Below are positions 24,615-32,700 of a stretch of DNA of 64,000 bases, one piece after another. How positions within the stretch are numbered: position 1 is the stretch's first letter; the number at the start of each line of letters is the position of its first letter. The notes under the pieces are model-generated. The model had not been told where the DNA came from. It did not search any database and saw nothing but the letters and a program-made list of their open reading frames with translations. The stretch is taken from positions 195,356 through 259,355 of the forward strand of contig NZ_KB911584.1 in the NCBI RefSeq assembly GCF_000383615.1, written 5' to 3'. Source of the DNA: Streptomyces canus 299MFChir4.1. GTDB taxonomy: Bacteria > Actinomycetota > Actinomycetes > Streptomycetales > Streptomycetaceae. A program made the translations under genes and the position numbers.

Positions 24615-25775
24615 ATGAACCCCGTACTGAACTGGGTGGAAAGCCACCCCGCAGCCGCAGTCGGCGGTGTGGTCCTGCTGCTGGCCGCGCTGCTCCTGCC
24701 GATGCTGCGCAACCGCCGACCCCGCAACCGCCGTACCCCGGCCGCTGTCGTCGTCGCCGCGGCCGGCGCCCTCGTCTGTACCGCATACAGCGGTGACACC
24801 AGCTGGGGATTCGCCCGGGACCGCCTCGGCATGACCGCCGTCGAGGAACGATCCGTGATGTTCCTCGCCGCCGAGCTCGCCCTGTTCGCCTGCGCCCTGA
24901 TGGCACGGCAGAACCTGCGCACCCTCGGCACGCCCGGCACCCCCGGCGCCCTGGTGTGGCTCATCACCGGCGTGCAGGTCATTCCCGCCTACGCCGAGTC
25001 GGGCCTGGTCGGCGGAACCGTGCGGGCCATCGTCGGCCCCGTGATGGCTGCCCTGCTGTGGCATCTCGCCATGGGCATCGAGTTGCGCCACGGATCCGGT
25101 GACGGCTCGAACTCGCTGCCCGCACTGATTGGCAGGGAGCTACGGGAGCGACTGCTGTCGCGGCTCGGTCTCGCCGTCCGCGACCGCAGCGCCGAGCAGA
25201 TCACCCGGGACCGGGCCACCGCCCGCGCCGTGCAGCTCGCCGCCCGCCCGCACCTGCGCCGCTGGGGGCGTGCCCGCCTGGCCGCCGCGGTCGCCCGTTC
25301 CGGGGTCGGTATCGACGACGGGCAGCGCGAGGTGATGATGCAGCAGCTCGCCGCCCGCCGCGGCGCCATGACGTTGCAGACGGTCACCCTGCCATCCCCG
25401 TTCGAGCCCGCCCCGGCCGCCATCGAGGCCGCCCCCCAGGATCCGCCGGCGCTCCCCCCGGCCAAGCCCCGCCTGGTCATTCCGGAGGCCGCCGCGGTCA
25501 GCCCGTGGGCGGACAAGTTCCCCGCCCTCACTGCCACCGAGCCGACCGACCTGACGACCAACGCCGTACCCGCCGAGCAGGGCCGCCAGGTGGTCACCGA
25601 GCCGATCATCCTCACCCCGTCCGACCTGCGCCGGGAAGGCCGCAGGCTCAACCGGGAGGCGGTCAGGTCGACGAGCCGGCCGGTGACCATCAAGACGCTT
25701 CAGGACGAGCTAGGCCTGTCGCGTCGAGAAGCGACTGATCTGCGCCGTGAGGTTGTCGGGGGCGAGCGGTCATGA
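24615..25775 (+). CDS. Conserved AICE membrane protein, probable transfer/spread function
   Basis: 386 aa from ATG 24615, preceded by GGAGGTGG. Four TM segments lie between residues 12 and 155 (VGGVVLLLAALLLPML; RTPAAVVVAAAGALVC; VMFLAAELALFACALM; ALVWLITGVQVIPAYAE with a following GPVMAALLWHLAMGIELRH). The cytoplasmic C-terminal part is Arg/Ala-rich and ends in an HTH-like SRPVTIKTLQDELGLSRREATDLRREV. This resembles membrane proteins near tra genes in Streptomyces plasmids that are needed for intramycelial spread, but the family is not firmly identified. Confidence 0.65.
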   Translation: MNPVLNWVESHPAAAVGGVVLLLAALLLPMLRNRRPRNRRTPAAVVVAAAGALVCTAYSGDTSWGFARDRLGMTAVEERSVMFLAAELALFACALMARQNLRTLGTPGTPGALVWLITGVQVIPAYAESGLVGGTVRAIVGPVMAALLWHLAMGIELRHGSGDGSNSLPALIGRELRERLLSRLGLAVRDRSAEQITRDRATARAVQLAARPHLRRWGRARLAAAVARSGVGIDDGQREVMMQQLAARRGAMTLQTVTLPSPFEPAPAAIEAAPQDPPALPPAKPRLVIPEAAAVSPWADKFPALTATEPTDLTTNAVPAEQGRQVVTEPIILTPSDLRREGRRLNREAVRSTSRPVTIKTLQDELGLSRREATDLRREVVGGERS

Positions 25776-25939
25776 AGTGGCTTCTCCTCGGCGCCCTGCT
25801 CGCCCTGCTCCTGACCATCCCGGGGGCGCTCCCGCTGGCCGTGGCCGCGGTCGCCGCCGTGGCGACCCATCCTCTGTTCGTCGCGTTCGTCCTCGGTGCC
25901 GTAGCCCGCCCGCACCTGACCCGGAGGTGGGCCCGATGA
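25772..25939 (+). CDS. Small hydrophobic membrane protein
   Basis: 55 aa from ATG 25772 (ATGA overlap on both sides). Nearly the whole protein is hydrophobic (MKWLLLGALLALLLTIPGAL, then AVAAVAAVATHPLFVAFVLGAVA), ending in a basic HLTRRWAR tail. Two TM segments fit the small Spd-type proteins of Streptomyces conjugative plasmids by position and character only. Confidence 0.6.
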   Translation: MKWLLLGALLALLLTIPGALPLAVAAVAAVATHPLFVAFVLGAVARPHLTRRWAR

Positions 25940-26355
25940 GCAACGTCCCCGAGCCGTACAAGCCCTACGCCACCCCGCCGGTCGAGGGCGTGCCCGCGCA
26001 CCACCGGCCGCCGAATGTGTTCTACGACGAGCAGGGCCGCCCCGTGCACTTCACGATCGGGCAGCCGCCGGCGCCGCTCGTGGTGCAGGCCCCGGTACAG
26101 CAGGGCATGGAGCCGGCCCTGTTCCGGCTGATCGTGATCACGTTCCTGATCCTGGCGGTGGTCGTCGTCTGCACGGCCTGCGTGTGCGCGGTCGTCGTCC
26201 TGATGGGCGGCACGTTGATGGGGATCATCGGCGCCGTCGGCCAGAACCTCACGATGCTCACCTTCAGCCTGGTCGGCGCGATCGTCGCCGCCGGATGGGC
26301 CGCATCCAAGATCCGCCCCGCCACCCGAACCGAGCGCGGCCGTAAGCGCCGCTGA
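25936..26355 (+). CDS. Spd-like membrane protein
   Basis: 139 aa from ATG 25936 (ATGA overlap). A soluble Pro/Tyr-rich N-terminus (MSNVPEPYKPYATPPVEGVP) is followed by two TM segments at about residues 62-94 (LIVITFLILAVVVVCTACVC) and 100-125. A basic tail RTERGRKRR remains inside. Such two-TM proteins lie before the translocase gene in many AICEs and are linked with plasmid spread. Confidence 0.6.
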   Translation: MSNVPEPYKPYATPPVEGVPAHHRPPNVFYDEQGRPVHFTIGQPPAPLVVQAPVQQGMEPALFRLIVITFLILAVVVVCTACVCAVVVLMGGTLMGIIGAVGQNLTMLTFSLVGAIVAAGWAASKIRPATRTERGRKRR

Positions 26356-26369
26356 CCAGGAGGAACTTG

Positions 26370-26570
26370 ATGAACCAACAGCAGCTCCTCACCGAAGCCC
26401 TCGACGCCGCCCGCCAGTCCAAGGCGCTCGCCAAACGGATCGAGGACGCCGCCCACAACGGCGACAGCATGCGGGAGATCCCGCGCTACGCCGCAGCCGC
26501 CACCGGGTGGGCGGACACCGCCCGCGCCTTCGCCGCCATCGCCGCCGCCCTGCCCGAGAAGGAGGCCTGA
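26370..26570 (+). CDS. Small helical protein
   Basis: 66 aa from ATG 26370, with an excellent AGGAGGAA ribosome site. The protein is all-helical (MNQQQLLTEALDAARQSKAL; later AATGWADTARAFAAIAAAL). Function is unknown. It has an independent ribosome site, unlike the overlapped genes before it. Confidence 0.6.
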   Translation: MNQQQLLTEALDAARQSKALAKRIEDAAHNGDSMREIPRYAAAATGWADTARAFAAIAAALPEKEA

Positions 26571-26572
26571 CC

Positions 26573-26758
26573 ATGGCCAAGGACATCAGCTTCCGCGACT
26601 TCACCCTCGGCGAGAAGGCCCGCATCGCCGGCCTGGTCGTCCGCATGGGGAAGCGCGGTATCGCCGACAACGGCACCGGAAACGTCGACCTCAGCGACCT
26701 GCAGAAGCGCGTCGAGCACATCGAGAAGACCGCCGAGCGTCGCAAGAACAGCAAGTAG
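26573..26758 (+). CDS. DUF6257-like small protein
   Basis: 61 aa from ATG 26573. FTLGEKARIAGLVVRMGKRG, followed by DLSDLQKRVEHIEKTAERRK, matches my recollection of the small DUF6257 proteins of Streptomyces mobile elements. The protein is basic and helical. It lies directly before the translocase gene, separated by a GC-rich hairpin. Confidence 0.55.
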   Translation: MAKDISFRDFTLGEKARIAGLVVRMGKRGIADNGTGNVDLSDLQKRVEHIEKTAERRKNSK

Positions 26759-26764
26759 CTGCGC

Positions 26765-26808
26765 CCCGGGGCGGCCGTCCTTCCGCCAAGTCGTCCGACC
26801 GCCCCGGG
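26765..26808 (+). terminator. Hairpin upstream of the translocase gene
   Basis: CCCGGGGCGG (26765-26774) and CCGCCCCGGG (26799-26808) pair perfectly, with a 24-base loop. It may reduce read-through into the transfer gene. Confidence 0.45.
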
Positions 26809-26843
26809 CCTCCCATCCCTCCGCAAAGAGACGGAACCCCAGC

Positions 26844-28946
26844 ATGACCGACACCACGAATCGGCCGCCTGTCGAGGCCGACAAGGCACCCGAACCGGTG
26901 TCCCTCGCCAAGCCCGAACAGCCCGCCGAACAGGCAGAACACACCCCGCGACGCCTCCGCATCGGAGCGCTGCGCGAGGTCGTCGTCGAGACCCGCCGGC
27001 ACACCGCGTACCGCACCCTCGTCCGCCACAGCTCCTACACGTGGGGCGGCGCCCGCGTCCTGACCCGCCGCGCCTGGGAGTCCCGTACCGCATCCCTGCA
27101 CCAGCGGATGATCAGGATTGCCGAGGCGTCGGGGAACGAGGAACTCGTCCGGCAGTGGGAACAGCGGGCGCACGTCTACCGGTTCGCCCGCCACCGCCGC
27201 CGTACCGAGCTGTTGCAGATGGCCATCAACGCGCCGCGCGCCCTGCTGTCCGGTGTAATCACCGGGGCGGGCCTGCTGCTCGTGCTGGGCATCATGCTGG
27301 CCTGGTATCAGCACGACGTTCACCAGGTGCTCGCCCCGATCAATGCGGCCGTCGAGTTCGTCGGCTGGATTGCTTTTCTCGCCGCCGTGATCTTCAAGCC
27401 GCTGCTGTACTCCCTGCCCATCCTCGCCCTGCTCGGCGTCTGGTCCGTTGGCCGCAACCAGCGCACCGCCCCCACCTGGGCCCTGCCCCTCGACGGCGAC
27501 GAGCGGGACGTTGTGCCTGATGAGAACGCCATCATGCGGGCCCTGGGCAAGTTGGGCATTGCCCCGCTCAATGCGGCCCTCAAGGAGGGCTGGAAGCCGC
27601 GTTGGGTGCAGCCGTCGACCCGGTCAGGGAACGGCTGGCATGCGCAGCTGCAGCTGCCCGAAGGCGTGCCCGTCGAGATGATCGCCGACAAGAAGCAGAT
27701 CCTCGCGCACAACCTGATGCGCAAGCCGATCGAGGTGTGGCCGACCGAGCCGCGCGACCAGGCCGGTGTCCTCGACCTGTGGGTCGCCGACCCCGGCGTC
27801 CTCACCAAGGCGGTACCGCCTTGGCCGCTCCTCACTGAGGGCACCACCGACTTCTTCAAGGGCGTGCCCGTCGCGCTCAACGCCCGCAGCGAGCAGGTCA
27901 TCGGCCGGCTGATGGCCTCCAACTACCTGATCGCCGGAATCATGGGCTCGGGCAAGTCGTCGCTAGTCGTCTCCCTGCTGCTCGGTGCGATGCTCGATCC
28001 GCTGGTCGAGATCGACGTGCACGTCCTGGCCTTCAACTCCGACTACGACCCGATGCGGCCCCGCCTGCGGAGCCTGGTCAAGGGCGACGACGCCGAGCAT
28101 GTGGTTGCGGCCATGGACACGCTGCGCGCTCTGGCCGCCGAGGTGTCCCGCCGCGGGCAGGAGTTGGAGCGCATCGGCACGGACACCAAGGTCACCCGTG
28201 AGATGGCCGAGCGTGACCCGTCGATGCGCCCCCGGATCGTCGTGTTCGACGAGGTCCACGAGCTGTTCACCCACAAGGACCACGGCAAGGAAGCCAAGGA
28301 ACTCGCGCTGAAGGTCACCAAGAAGGCCCGGAAGACCGCCATCACGCTGCTGTGGATCACCCCGGACGCTGATGCAGCGAGCCTGCCGCGCGGGATCTCC
28401 AAGACCGTGTCCCACCGGGTCGCGTTCGCCATCAACGACCATCAGGGCAACGACGCGATCCTCGGTACCGGCATGCACAAGAACGGCTACTCGGCGACGA
28501 CGCTGGTTGCGGGTGAGGACCAGGGCACCGCGATGGCGGCCGGTTTCGGGAAGACACCCGGGCTGATCCGCGCGTACTACGTGCGGAAGGAGGCAGGCAT
28601 CGACGAGGTGACGCCGGTCGTCGAGCGGGCGATGGCGCTTCGCGAGGGCACCAGTCCGATGGACACGCCCACGTTCACGCCGGTTGACCACCTCACCGAC
28701 GTCGCGGCCGTCCTCGGGCACGAGCCGAAGATGCTCACGCAGGACGTTCTGCGCGGGCTGCAAGACCTCAACCCGACCGAGTACAACGACTGGACGTTCC
28801 GGAACCTCAGGGGCGTCCTCGACGATGCCGGGCACGGCGAATACAAGACCAACGGCGGGCGCCAGCACGTCAGCCGGGACCGCATCTTGGAGGCCATCGC
28901 CGGCCGCGAGGATGACGATCCCGACGAGGGAGGCATCGAGGACTGA
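26844..28946 (+). CDS. FtsK/SpoIIIE-type conjugative DNA translocase (TraB/TraSA-like)
   Basis: 700 aa from ATG 26844. Two TM segments (ALLSGVITGAGLLLVLGIML near 132-152, and FVGWIAFLAAVIFKPLLYSL near 170-195) anchor the motor. Walker A GIMGSGKSS is at residues 365-373 and Walker B RIVVFDEVHEL at 464-474, with the catalytic Glu470. The C-terminal part (about 610-700) may be a winged-helix DNA-recognition domain. In Streptomyces such proteins alone move double-stranded DNA between hyphae, using clt repeats. This is the core conjugation gene of the element. Confidence 0.93.
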   Translation: MTDTTNRPPVEADKAPEPVSLAKPEQPAEQAEHTPRRLRIGALREVVVETRRHTAYRTLVRHSSYTWGGARVLTRRAWESRTASLHQRMIRIAEASGNEELVRQWEQRAHVYRFARHRRRTELLQMAINAPRALLSGVITGAGLLLVLGIMLAWYQHDVHQVLAPINAAVEFVGWIAFLAAVIFKPLLYSLPILALLGVWSVGRNQRTAPTWALPLDGDERDVVPDENAIMRALGKLGIAPLNAALKEGWKPRWVQPSTRSGNGWHAQLQLPEGVPVEMIADKKQILAHNLMRKPIEVWPTEPRDQAGVLDLWVADPGVLTKAVPPWPLLTEGTTDFFKGVPVALNARSEQVIGRLMASNYLIAGIMGSGKSSLVVSLLLGAMLDPLVEIDVHVLAFNSDYDPMRPRLRSLVKGDDAEHVVAAMDTLRALAAEVSRRGQELERIGTDTKVTREMAERDPSMRPRIVVFDEVHELFTHKDHGKEAKELALKVTKKARKTAITLLWITPDADAASLPRGISKTVSHRVAFAINDHQGNDAILGTGMHKNGYSATTLVAGEDQGTAMAAGFGKTPGLIRAYYVRKEAGIDEVTPVVERAMALREGTSPMDTPTFTPVDHLTDVAAVLGHEPKMLTQDVLRGLQDLNPTEYNDWTFRNLRGVLDDAGHGEYKTNGGRQHVSRDRILEAIAGREDDDPDEGGIED

Positions 28947-29076
28947 GGGAGTTCTCCCTACCTGCCTCCCCACCCCGCCTCCCTGTACATGACCTGCATA
29001 AATGGCCAGTCAGGGAGGCCGGGGAGGCACGGTTTCGCCCTCGCCGAAACCCCTGGAAACGGCTCCTGTGCCTCCC
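28928..29076. promoter_or_regulatory. Candidate clt/TRS cluster of GGGAGGC repeats
   Basis: GGGAGGC occurs at 28928, 29013 and 29022, and its complement GCCTCCC at 28964, 28977 and 29070. They straddle the translocase stop. TraB-type translocases bind short direct repeats near their gene (clt). The unit here differs from the known GACCCGGA, so this is a candidate only. Confidence 0.35.
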
Positions 29077-29112
29077 CCCTCGTTCCTCCCTCCCCTCCTA
29101 CGGAAGGACACC

Positions 29113-29727
29113 GTGACCGCCATCTTCGAGACCCCGGCGGAGACGCTCGGCGAGCACATCGCCCGCCTCGCCGCCATCGAATCCGAAGCCGACACCGTGC
29201 AGCTGTGGCAGCCCATGCTGATACCGGGCCTGCTCCAGACCCACGCCTACGCCGCCGCATCCATTCACGCCCTCGCCCCGGCCCTGCCGCTCGACGTCGT
29301 CGACCACCGCGCCGACCTCCGGCAGCAGCGCATCGACCACCTCGGCCGGCCCGGCGCCCGCAGCATCACCGCCATCATCGACGAGGCGGCCCTGTATCGG
29401 CCTGTGGGCGGCTACGCCACGCTCGCCGCCCAACTGGAGCACCTGCTCGCCGTCGAGGCACTCCAGCCGTCCCTGACGATCCGTGTGCTGCCTCAGGGCA
29501 GCGAAGCCCACCCGGGCCTGGCGGGGGCGTTCACCCTGTACCGGGCGGCCGGGAAGCGTGCCGTGTTCGTCGAGGCCCTGACCGAGTCCGTCATCCGCAC
29601 CCGCCCCGAGGACGTCGCCGCCTACTCTTCCGCCTGGGACCGGCTCCTCGGCCTGGCTTTGTCCGCCCGGGAGTCGGTGGCCCTGATCGATGGAACGAGA
29701 GGAACCCTGTGCCGCAGGAGCAACTGA
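29113..29727 (+). CDS. DUF5753 protein lacking the usual N-terminal HTH
   Basis: 204 aa from GTG 29113 with GGAAGGA upstream. The body is the DUF5753 domain (WQPMLIPGLLQTHAYAAASI; IDEAALYRPVGG; LTIRVLPQGSEAHPGLAGAF; FVEALTESVIR). Most Streptomyces homologues carry an XRE HTH in front and pair with a DUF397 protein. Here the HTH is absent, so the protein may work with another DNA-binding partner. It overlaps the DUF397 gene by 19 bp. Confidence 0.85.
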   Translation: MTAIFETPAETLGEHIARLAAIESEADTVQLWQPMLIPGLLQTHAYAAASIHALAPALPLDVVDHRADLRQQRIDHLGRPGARSITAIIDEAALYRPVGGYATLAAQLEHLLAVEALQPSLTIRVLPQGSEAHPGLAGAFTLYRAAGKRAVFVEALTESVIRTRPEDVAAYSSAWDRLLGLALSARESVALIDGTRGTLCRRSN

Positions 29728-29891
29728 TCTGGAAGACCTCGACGTACACGGACAGCGGCACGTGCGTCGAGTGGGCGCGGCCCGCCTCCGGTGTCCTCGT
29801 CCGCGACACCAAGGACCGGCAGCGGGGTCGTGTGCAGCTGTCCGGCGACAGTTGGCGGACTTTCGTCGTTTGGGTGCAGCAGGCACCGTAG
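29709..29891 (+). CDS. DUF397 protein
   Basis: 60 aa from GTG 29709 with AGAGGAAC upstream. IWKTSTYTDSGTCVEWARPASGVLVRDTKDR, followed by VQLSGDSWRTFVVWVQ, is a full DUF397 domain. DUF397 and XRE-DUF5753 proteins form pairs that control development and antibiotic production in Streptomyces (the WhiJ-like systems). Here it follows a DUF5753 protein without HTH. Confidence 0.9.
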   Translation: MPQEQLIWKTSTYTDSGTCVEWARPASGVLVRDTKDRQRGRVQLSGDSWRTFVVWVQQAP

Positions 29892-29960
29892 GCGCCCTGG
29901 TGTAGCCGCCGCCCCCTCGTCACGATGGCCTCGGTCATTCGCTGACGAGGGGGTTCGTGC

Positions 29961-30332
29961 ATGGACGACGTAGTAGTTCCGTACCGGCCGTTCGAGTGCA
30001 TGTTGACGGGCTTCGTAAACGACACTGCCGTAGACCTCGCCCGCTTCTACAAGGACGGGCATGTGGCCCACCCGGGAGACCCGTTCGGGGAAGTCTTTGC
30101 CTGGCTGTGGGACTACCAGCGCAGCACGGCCGTCTCCTCGTTCGCTCAGCTGATGGCGACGGCGAAGGACAACACGCCAGACGGCACCAAGCTGACGATG
30201 GAGGAACTGATTCGGGGGTTGCGGTTCGCCTTGCACCGGACCCGGCTGTCAGATGCCGGAGAGTTCGACGCCGTGGAACGCACGCTCCGGAAGGAGCTGC
30301 CCGCCCGCTTCGGCGGCCGGACCGACCTGTGA
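29961..30332 (+). CDS. Hypothetical protein coupled to the NUDIX gene
   Basis: 123 aa from ATG 29961. The protein is soluble and helical ([40 protein letters not shown]). Its stop overlaps the start of the NUDIX gene as GTGA, implying co-translation. No family is recognised. Confidence 0.6.
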   Translation: MDDVVVPYRPFECMLTGFVNDTAVDLARFYKDGHVAHPGDPFGEVFAWLWDYQRSTAVSSFAQLMATAKDNTPDGTKLTMEELIRGLRFALHRTRLSDAGEFDAVERTLRKELPARFGGRTDL

Positions 30333-30706
30333 CAGCCGCCGCCATGGCCGTCATCGTCGACGAGGGGCGTCTCCTACTGATCCGCCGCGCGGCGGCAGAG
30401 GGTGACCTTCTGTGGGCGCTTCCGGGTGGCATCGTCGAGCCGGGCGAGACCGCCCGACAGGCGGCTGTGCGGGAAGCCTTCGAGGAGACCGGCCTCACTG
30501 TGGAAGCCGTCCGGCAGCTCGGGGAGCGGGTACACCCAGACACCGGGCGCCGCATCGCCTACGTGGCGTGCACGCCCCTCACGGGCACGGCGCACGCAGC
30601 CTCACCCCGGGAGGTCGCCGCCGTCGCCTGGGTGCCGCCCGCCGAGATCCTGCAGTACGTGCCGCGCGGGCTGTACCCGCCCGTGCAGACCTACTTGGAG
30701 CAGTAG
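30329..30706 (+). CDS. NUDIX hydrolase
   Basis: 125 aa from GTG 30329. The full Nudix box G(x5)E(x7)REUxEExGU occupies residues 34-56 (GIVEPGE, then REAFEETGL). It hydrolyses nucleoside-diphosphate-linked substrates; which one is not visible. It shares a terminator with the convergent CYTH gene. Together with CYTH and an XRE-sensor gene it forms a small nucleotide-related cargo block. Confidence 0.9.
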   Translation: MTAAAMAVIVDEGRLLLIRRAAAEGDLLWALPGGIVEPGETARQAAVREAFEETGLTVEAVRQLGERVHPDTGRRIAYVACTPLTGTAHAASPREVAAVAWVPPAEILQYVPRGLYPPVQTYLEQ

Positions 30707-30712
30707 TAGTGA

Positions 30713-30755
30713 AGGGCCCCCGCCCGGTCGTCATGGCCAGGCGGGGGCCCTTTTT
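30713..30755. terminator. Terminator between NUDIX and CYTH genes
   Basis: AGGGCCCCCGCC pairs with GGCGGGGGCCCT (30740-30751), and TTTTT follows on the plus strand. It serves NUDIX and probably the convergent CYTH gene. Confidence 0.85.
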
Positions 30756-30759
30756 CGTT

Positions 30760-31314
30760 TCAGCGGCGCTGCGCCGCCACCGCACCCGTGTACGTCTCGC
30801 GGGTCAGATCCCCGGGGGCGATGCCCAGCTCGGCGAGCACCGCCCGGATGTCTTCGAGGGCCGCAGGCACCTCGTCCTCGTCGACGAGGGTCTCGACTTC
30901 CAGGAAGGTGCCGTCGATCTCGGGGACACGGACCAGGGTGGCGAGCATCTGCCGGCCGCGCGCGGTGAAGTCGTAGTTGCGGCACCGCTTCTGGAAGGCG
31001 ATGACCGGCACGTAGCCGAGGCCCTGGAAGATGGTGTGCGCGGCCTCCGAGTCGGCGACCTGCGTCTCGTGCTCAGGCTTCGACCCGGACTCCTCGTCGA
31101 CCGCCGCATCCTTGTACGTGAGCAACGTGCGCAGCCCATCGGGCCCGTGCACGGTGCGCACCCTCAACTCCTGGTCCGCTTTCTCCAGCGACCCGTCCGG
31201 CCGGTCGTAGTAGGTGTCCTGATAGACCTCGACACGTGCCGCCGCCCGCTCGTCCAGCTGCCGCATCACGGCCTCCGGCACGTGCACTCTGGCCTTCAGC
31301 TCGGCCTCGATCAC
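30760..31314 (-). CDS. CYTH-domain protein (class IV adenylate cyclase / triphosphatase type)
   Basis: 184 aa from ATG 31314. The N-terminal ExExK signature is present in MIEAELKAR (E3, E5, K7). Further strands carry DTYYDRP, QELRVRTV, TYKDAAVD, FQKRCRNYD and FLEVETLVDEDEVP, the tunnel residues of CYTH enzymes, which hydrolyse triphosphorylated substrates or make cAMP. The length fits the class IV (CyaB-like) group. It follows the XRE-sensor gene by 19 bp, so they are probably co-transcribed. Confidence 0.85.
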   Translation of the reverse strand: MIEAELKARVHVPEAVMRQLDERAAARVEVYQDTYYDRPDGSLEKADQELRVRTVHGPDGLRTLLTYKDAAVDEESGSKPEHETQVADSEAAHTIFQGLGYVPVIAFQKRCRNYDFTARGRQMLATLVRVPEIDGTFLEVETLVDEDEVPAALEDIRAVLAELGIAPGDLTRETYTGAVAAQRR

Positions 31315-31332
31315 GGCCGTCTCCCCTCTCCG

Positions 31333-32223
31333 TCAGACGGTGCGCACAGCCCCGTCGATGACCGCCTCGAACATCCGCCGGAACCCGCGGTACAGCGGAC
31401 CGTGCGGGGTTTCCATCACCTTGTACGTGGCCGACTCGTGCCCCTCCCACCCCGAGTCGAACGCCCCGACGAACATCGTGGAGTCCGTGCGGATCAGCCG
31501 CCAGGTGGGCAGCATTCCGTACCGCCATACCCCGATGTCGCAGGAATCGGCCAGCTCCCGCAGCCGCGCCTCGGCGAGCAGCACCCCGGACGCGAGAGAC
31601 TCGGCGGACTCGCCGATCTCGGCCGCCCGGCGCCCCAGGGCGTCGCTGTCGGGGTCGAGGAGAGCGACCCGGACCCGAAGCCCTTTGCCGCCCTGGTCGC
31701 GCGGCAGACAGGCGCGCAGCAGGCTGTCATTGAGCCCGATCAGGCCGAGGCCGCGCACAGCGAGTACGTCCAACTCCTCGGCTTCGCGGGCCTGCTGCTG
31801 AATCTCCTCGGCCGCCGAGTTCTGCGCCGCGTACACGCGGACCACCTCAGGGAACGCGGTGAGGTCGAAGGCGGCACCGCCGGAGCGCTTCTCCCGGCTC
31901 GCGGCCAGGCCGAGCAGATGCCGGGCATCGTCCGGCATGTGGAGGCCATCGGCGATCCGCTCGTACACGTCGAGGCGGGACACTTCCCGGCGGCCGTTGA
32001 TGATCTCGTTGACGCGGGCCTGCGTCATCCCGGCCGCGGAAGCGATGCGGGCCTGGCTCGCGCCGGCGTACTGCTGCACATGCCGGAACACGGCGCCCAT
32101 GTCCCGGGCTCTGAGGGCCTGGCGGACCTCGGCGCGCTCCCATGCCCAGTCGGGCAGTTCGATCGGCTGCAGCGCGGTCCCCATGATTCGGCCCCCGGTA
32201 TCGCGAACGGGATGGAAAGCCAT
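31333..32223 (-). CDS. XRE-family regulator with large C-terminal sensor domain
   Basis: 296 aa from ATG 32223 (39 bp further in, ATG 32184 is an alternative). The XRE HTH is near residues 40-90 (YAGASQARIASAAGMTQARVNEIINGRREVS). The C-terminal domain (about 130-290), with VYAAQNSAAEEIQQQAREAE, LRVRVALLDPDSDALGRRAA and CDIGVWRYGMLPTWRLIRTD, resembles sensor regions called DUF5919 in actinobacterial XRE proteins; that name is from memory. It may sense a nucleotide handled by the CYTH and NUDIX enzymes beside it. Confidence 0.75.
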   Translation of the reverse strand: MAFHPVRDTGGRIMGTALQPIELPDWAWERAEVRQALRARDMGAVFRHVQQYAGASQARIASAAGMTQARVNEIINGRREVSRLDVYERIADGLHMPDDARHLLGLAASREKRSGGAAFDLTAFPEVVRVYAAQNSAAEEIQQQAREAEELDVLAVRGLGLIGLNDSLLRACLPRDQGGKGLRVRVALLDPDSDALGRRAAEIGESAESLASGVLLAEARLRELADSCDIGVWRYGMLPTWRLIRTDSTMFVGAFDSGWEGHESATYKVMETPHGPLYRGFRRMFEAVIDGAVRTV

Positions 32224-32237
32224 CTCACAGTGAGATT
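32224..32237 (-). promoter_or_regulatory. Palindrome and -10 at the start of the XRE gene
   Basis: CTCACAGTGAG (32224-32234) touches the ATG at 32223. The minus-strand hexamer TAATCT (32232-32237) is a plausible -10, giving a leaderless mRNA. The palindrome is a likely autoregulatory site. Confidence 0.4.
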
Positions 32238-32347
32238 ACCGGTGGGGGATCGAACCGACACCATCCGTCACATGACGCTGGTCAGATCGTGCAAACCCCG
32301 GCGGCCGCGCTAACGGCCCCGGGCGTGACCGACTGGTTGGAGTCGAT

Positions 32348-32545
32348 ATGTCGGAGAATACGCAGACCGCCCCCGCCACCAACACCCCTTCCGGGTACGG
32401 CTGGTGTGCCTGGCATCAGAACTACGCGCGGGGCGTGCGCCTCGTACAGGTCATCGAGCAGGGCAGCAACGGGAACGGCAGCCTGTTCGCCTGCCGCCCG
32501 TGCCGCGACGTGTACGACCTGGTCCCGCTCGCCGACCAGCCGTGA
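32348..32545 (+). CDS. Small Cys-containing hypothetical protein
   Basis: 65 aa from ATG 32348 with TTGGAG upstream. GWCAWHQNYARGVRLVQVIE and LFACRPCRDVYDLVP contain a C...H and a CxxC that may form a zinc knuckle. Such proteins are frequent in Streptomyces genomes and mobile elements. Function is unknown. The stop overlaps the next start as GTGA. Confidence 0.6.
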   Translation: MSENTQTAPATNTPSGYGWCAWHQNYARGVRLVQVIEQGSNGNGSLFACRPCRDVYDLVPLADQP

Positions 32546-32697
32546 ACGACACGGACAAGACACCCGAGTGCAGCCTCGGGGAGCACCTGATGTGTGCGGG
32601 CCCGCGAGTCATCCGCCGGACCGGCGCCCCGTCGTGGGAGGCGCCGGTCATGACGATCCGCTGCACCTGCACCTGCCACTGCGGGCAGCAGTGCTGA
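32542..32697 (+). CDS. Very small Cys/His-rich protein
   Basis: 51 aa from GTG 32542 (GTGA overlap). ECSLGEHLMCAGPRVIRRTG and the tail MTIRCTCTCHCGQQC carry seven Cys and two His, suggesting a metal-binding peptide. It is convergent with the gene at 32701. Confidence 0.55.
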   Translation: MNDTDKTPECSLGEHLMCAGPRVIRRTGAPSWEAPVMTIRCTCTCHCGQQC

Positions 32698-32700
32698 GCC

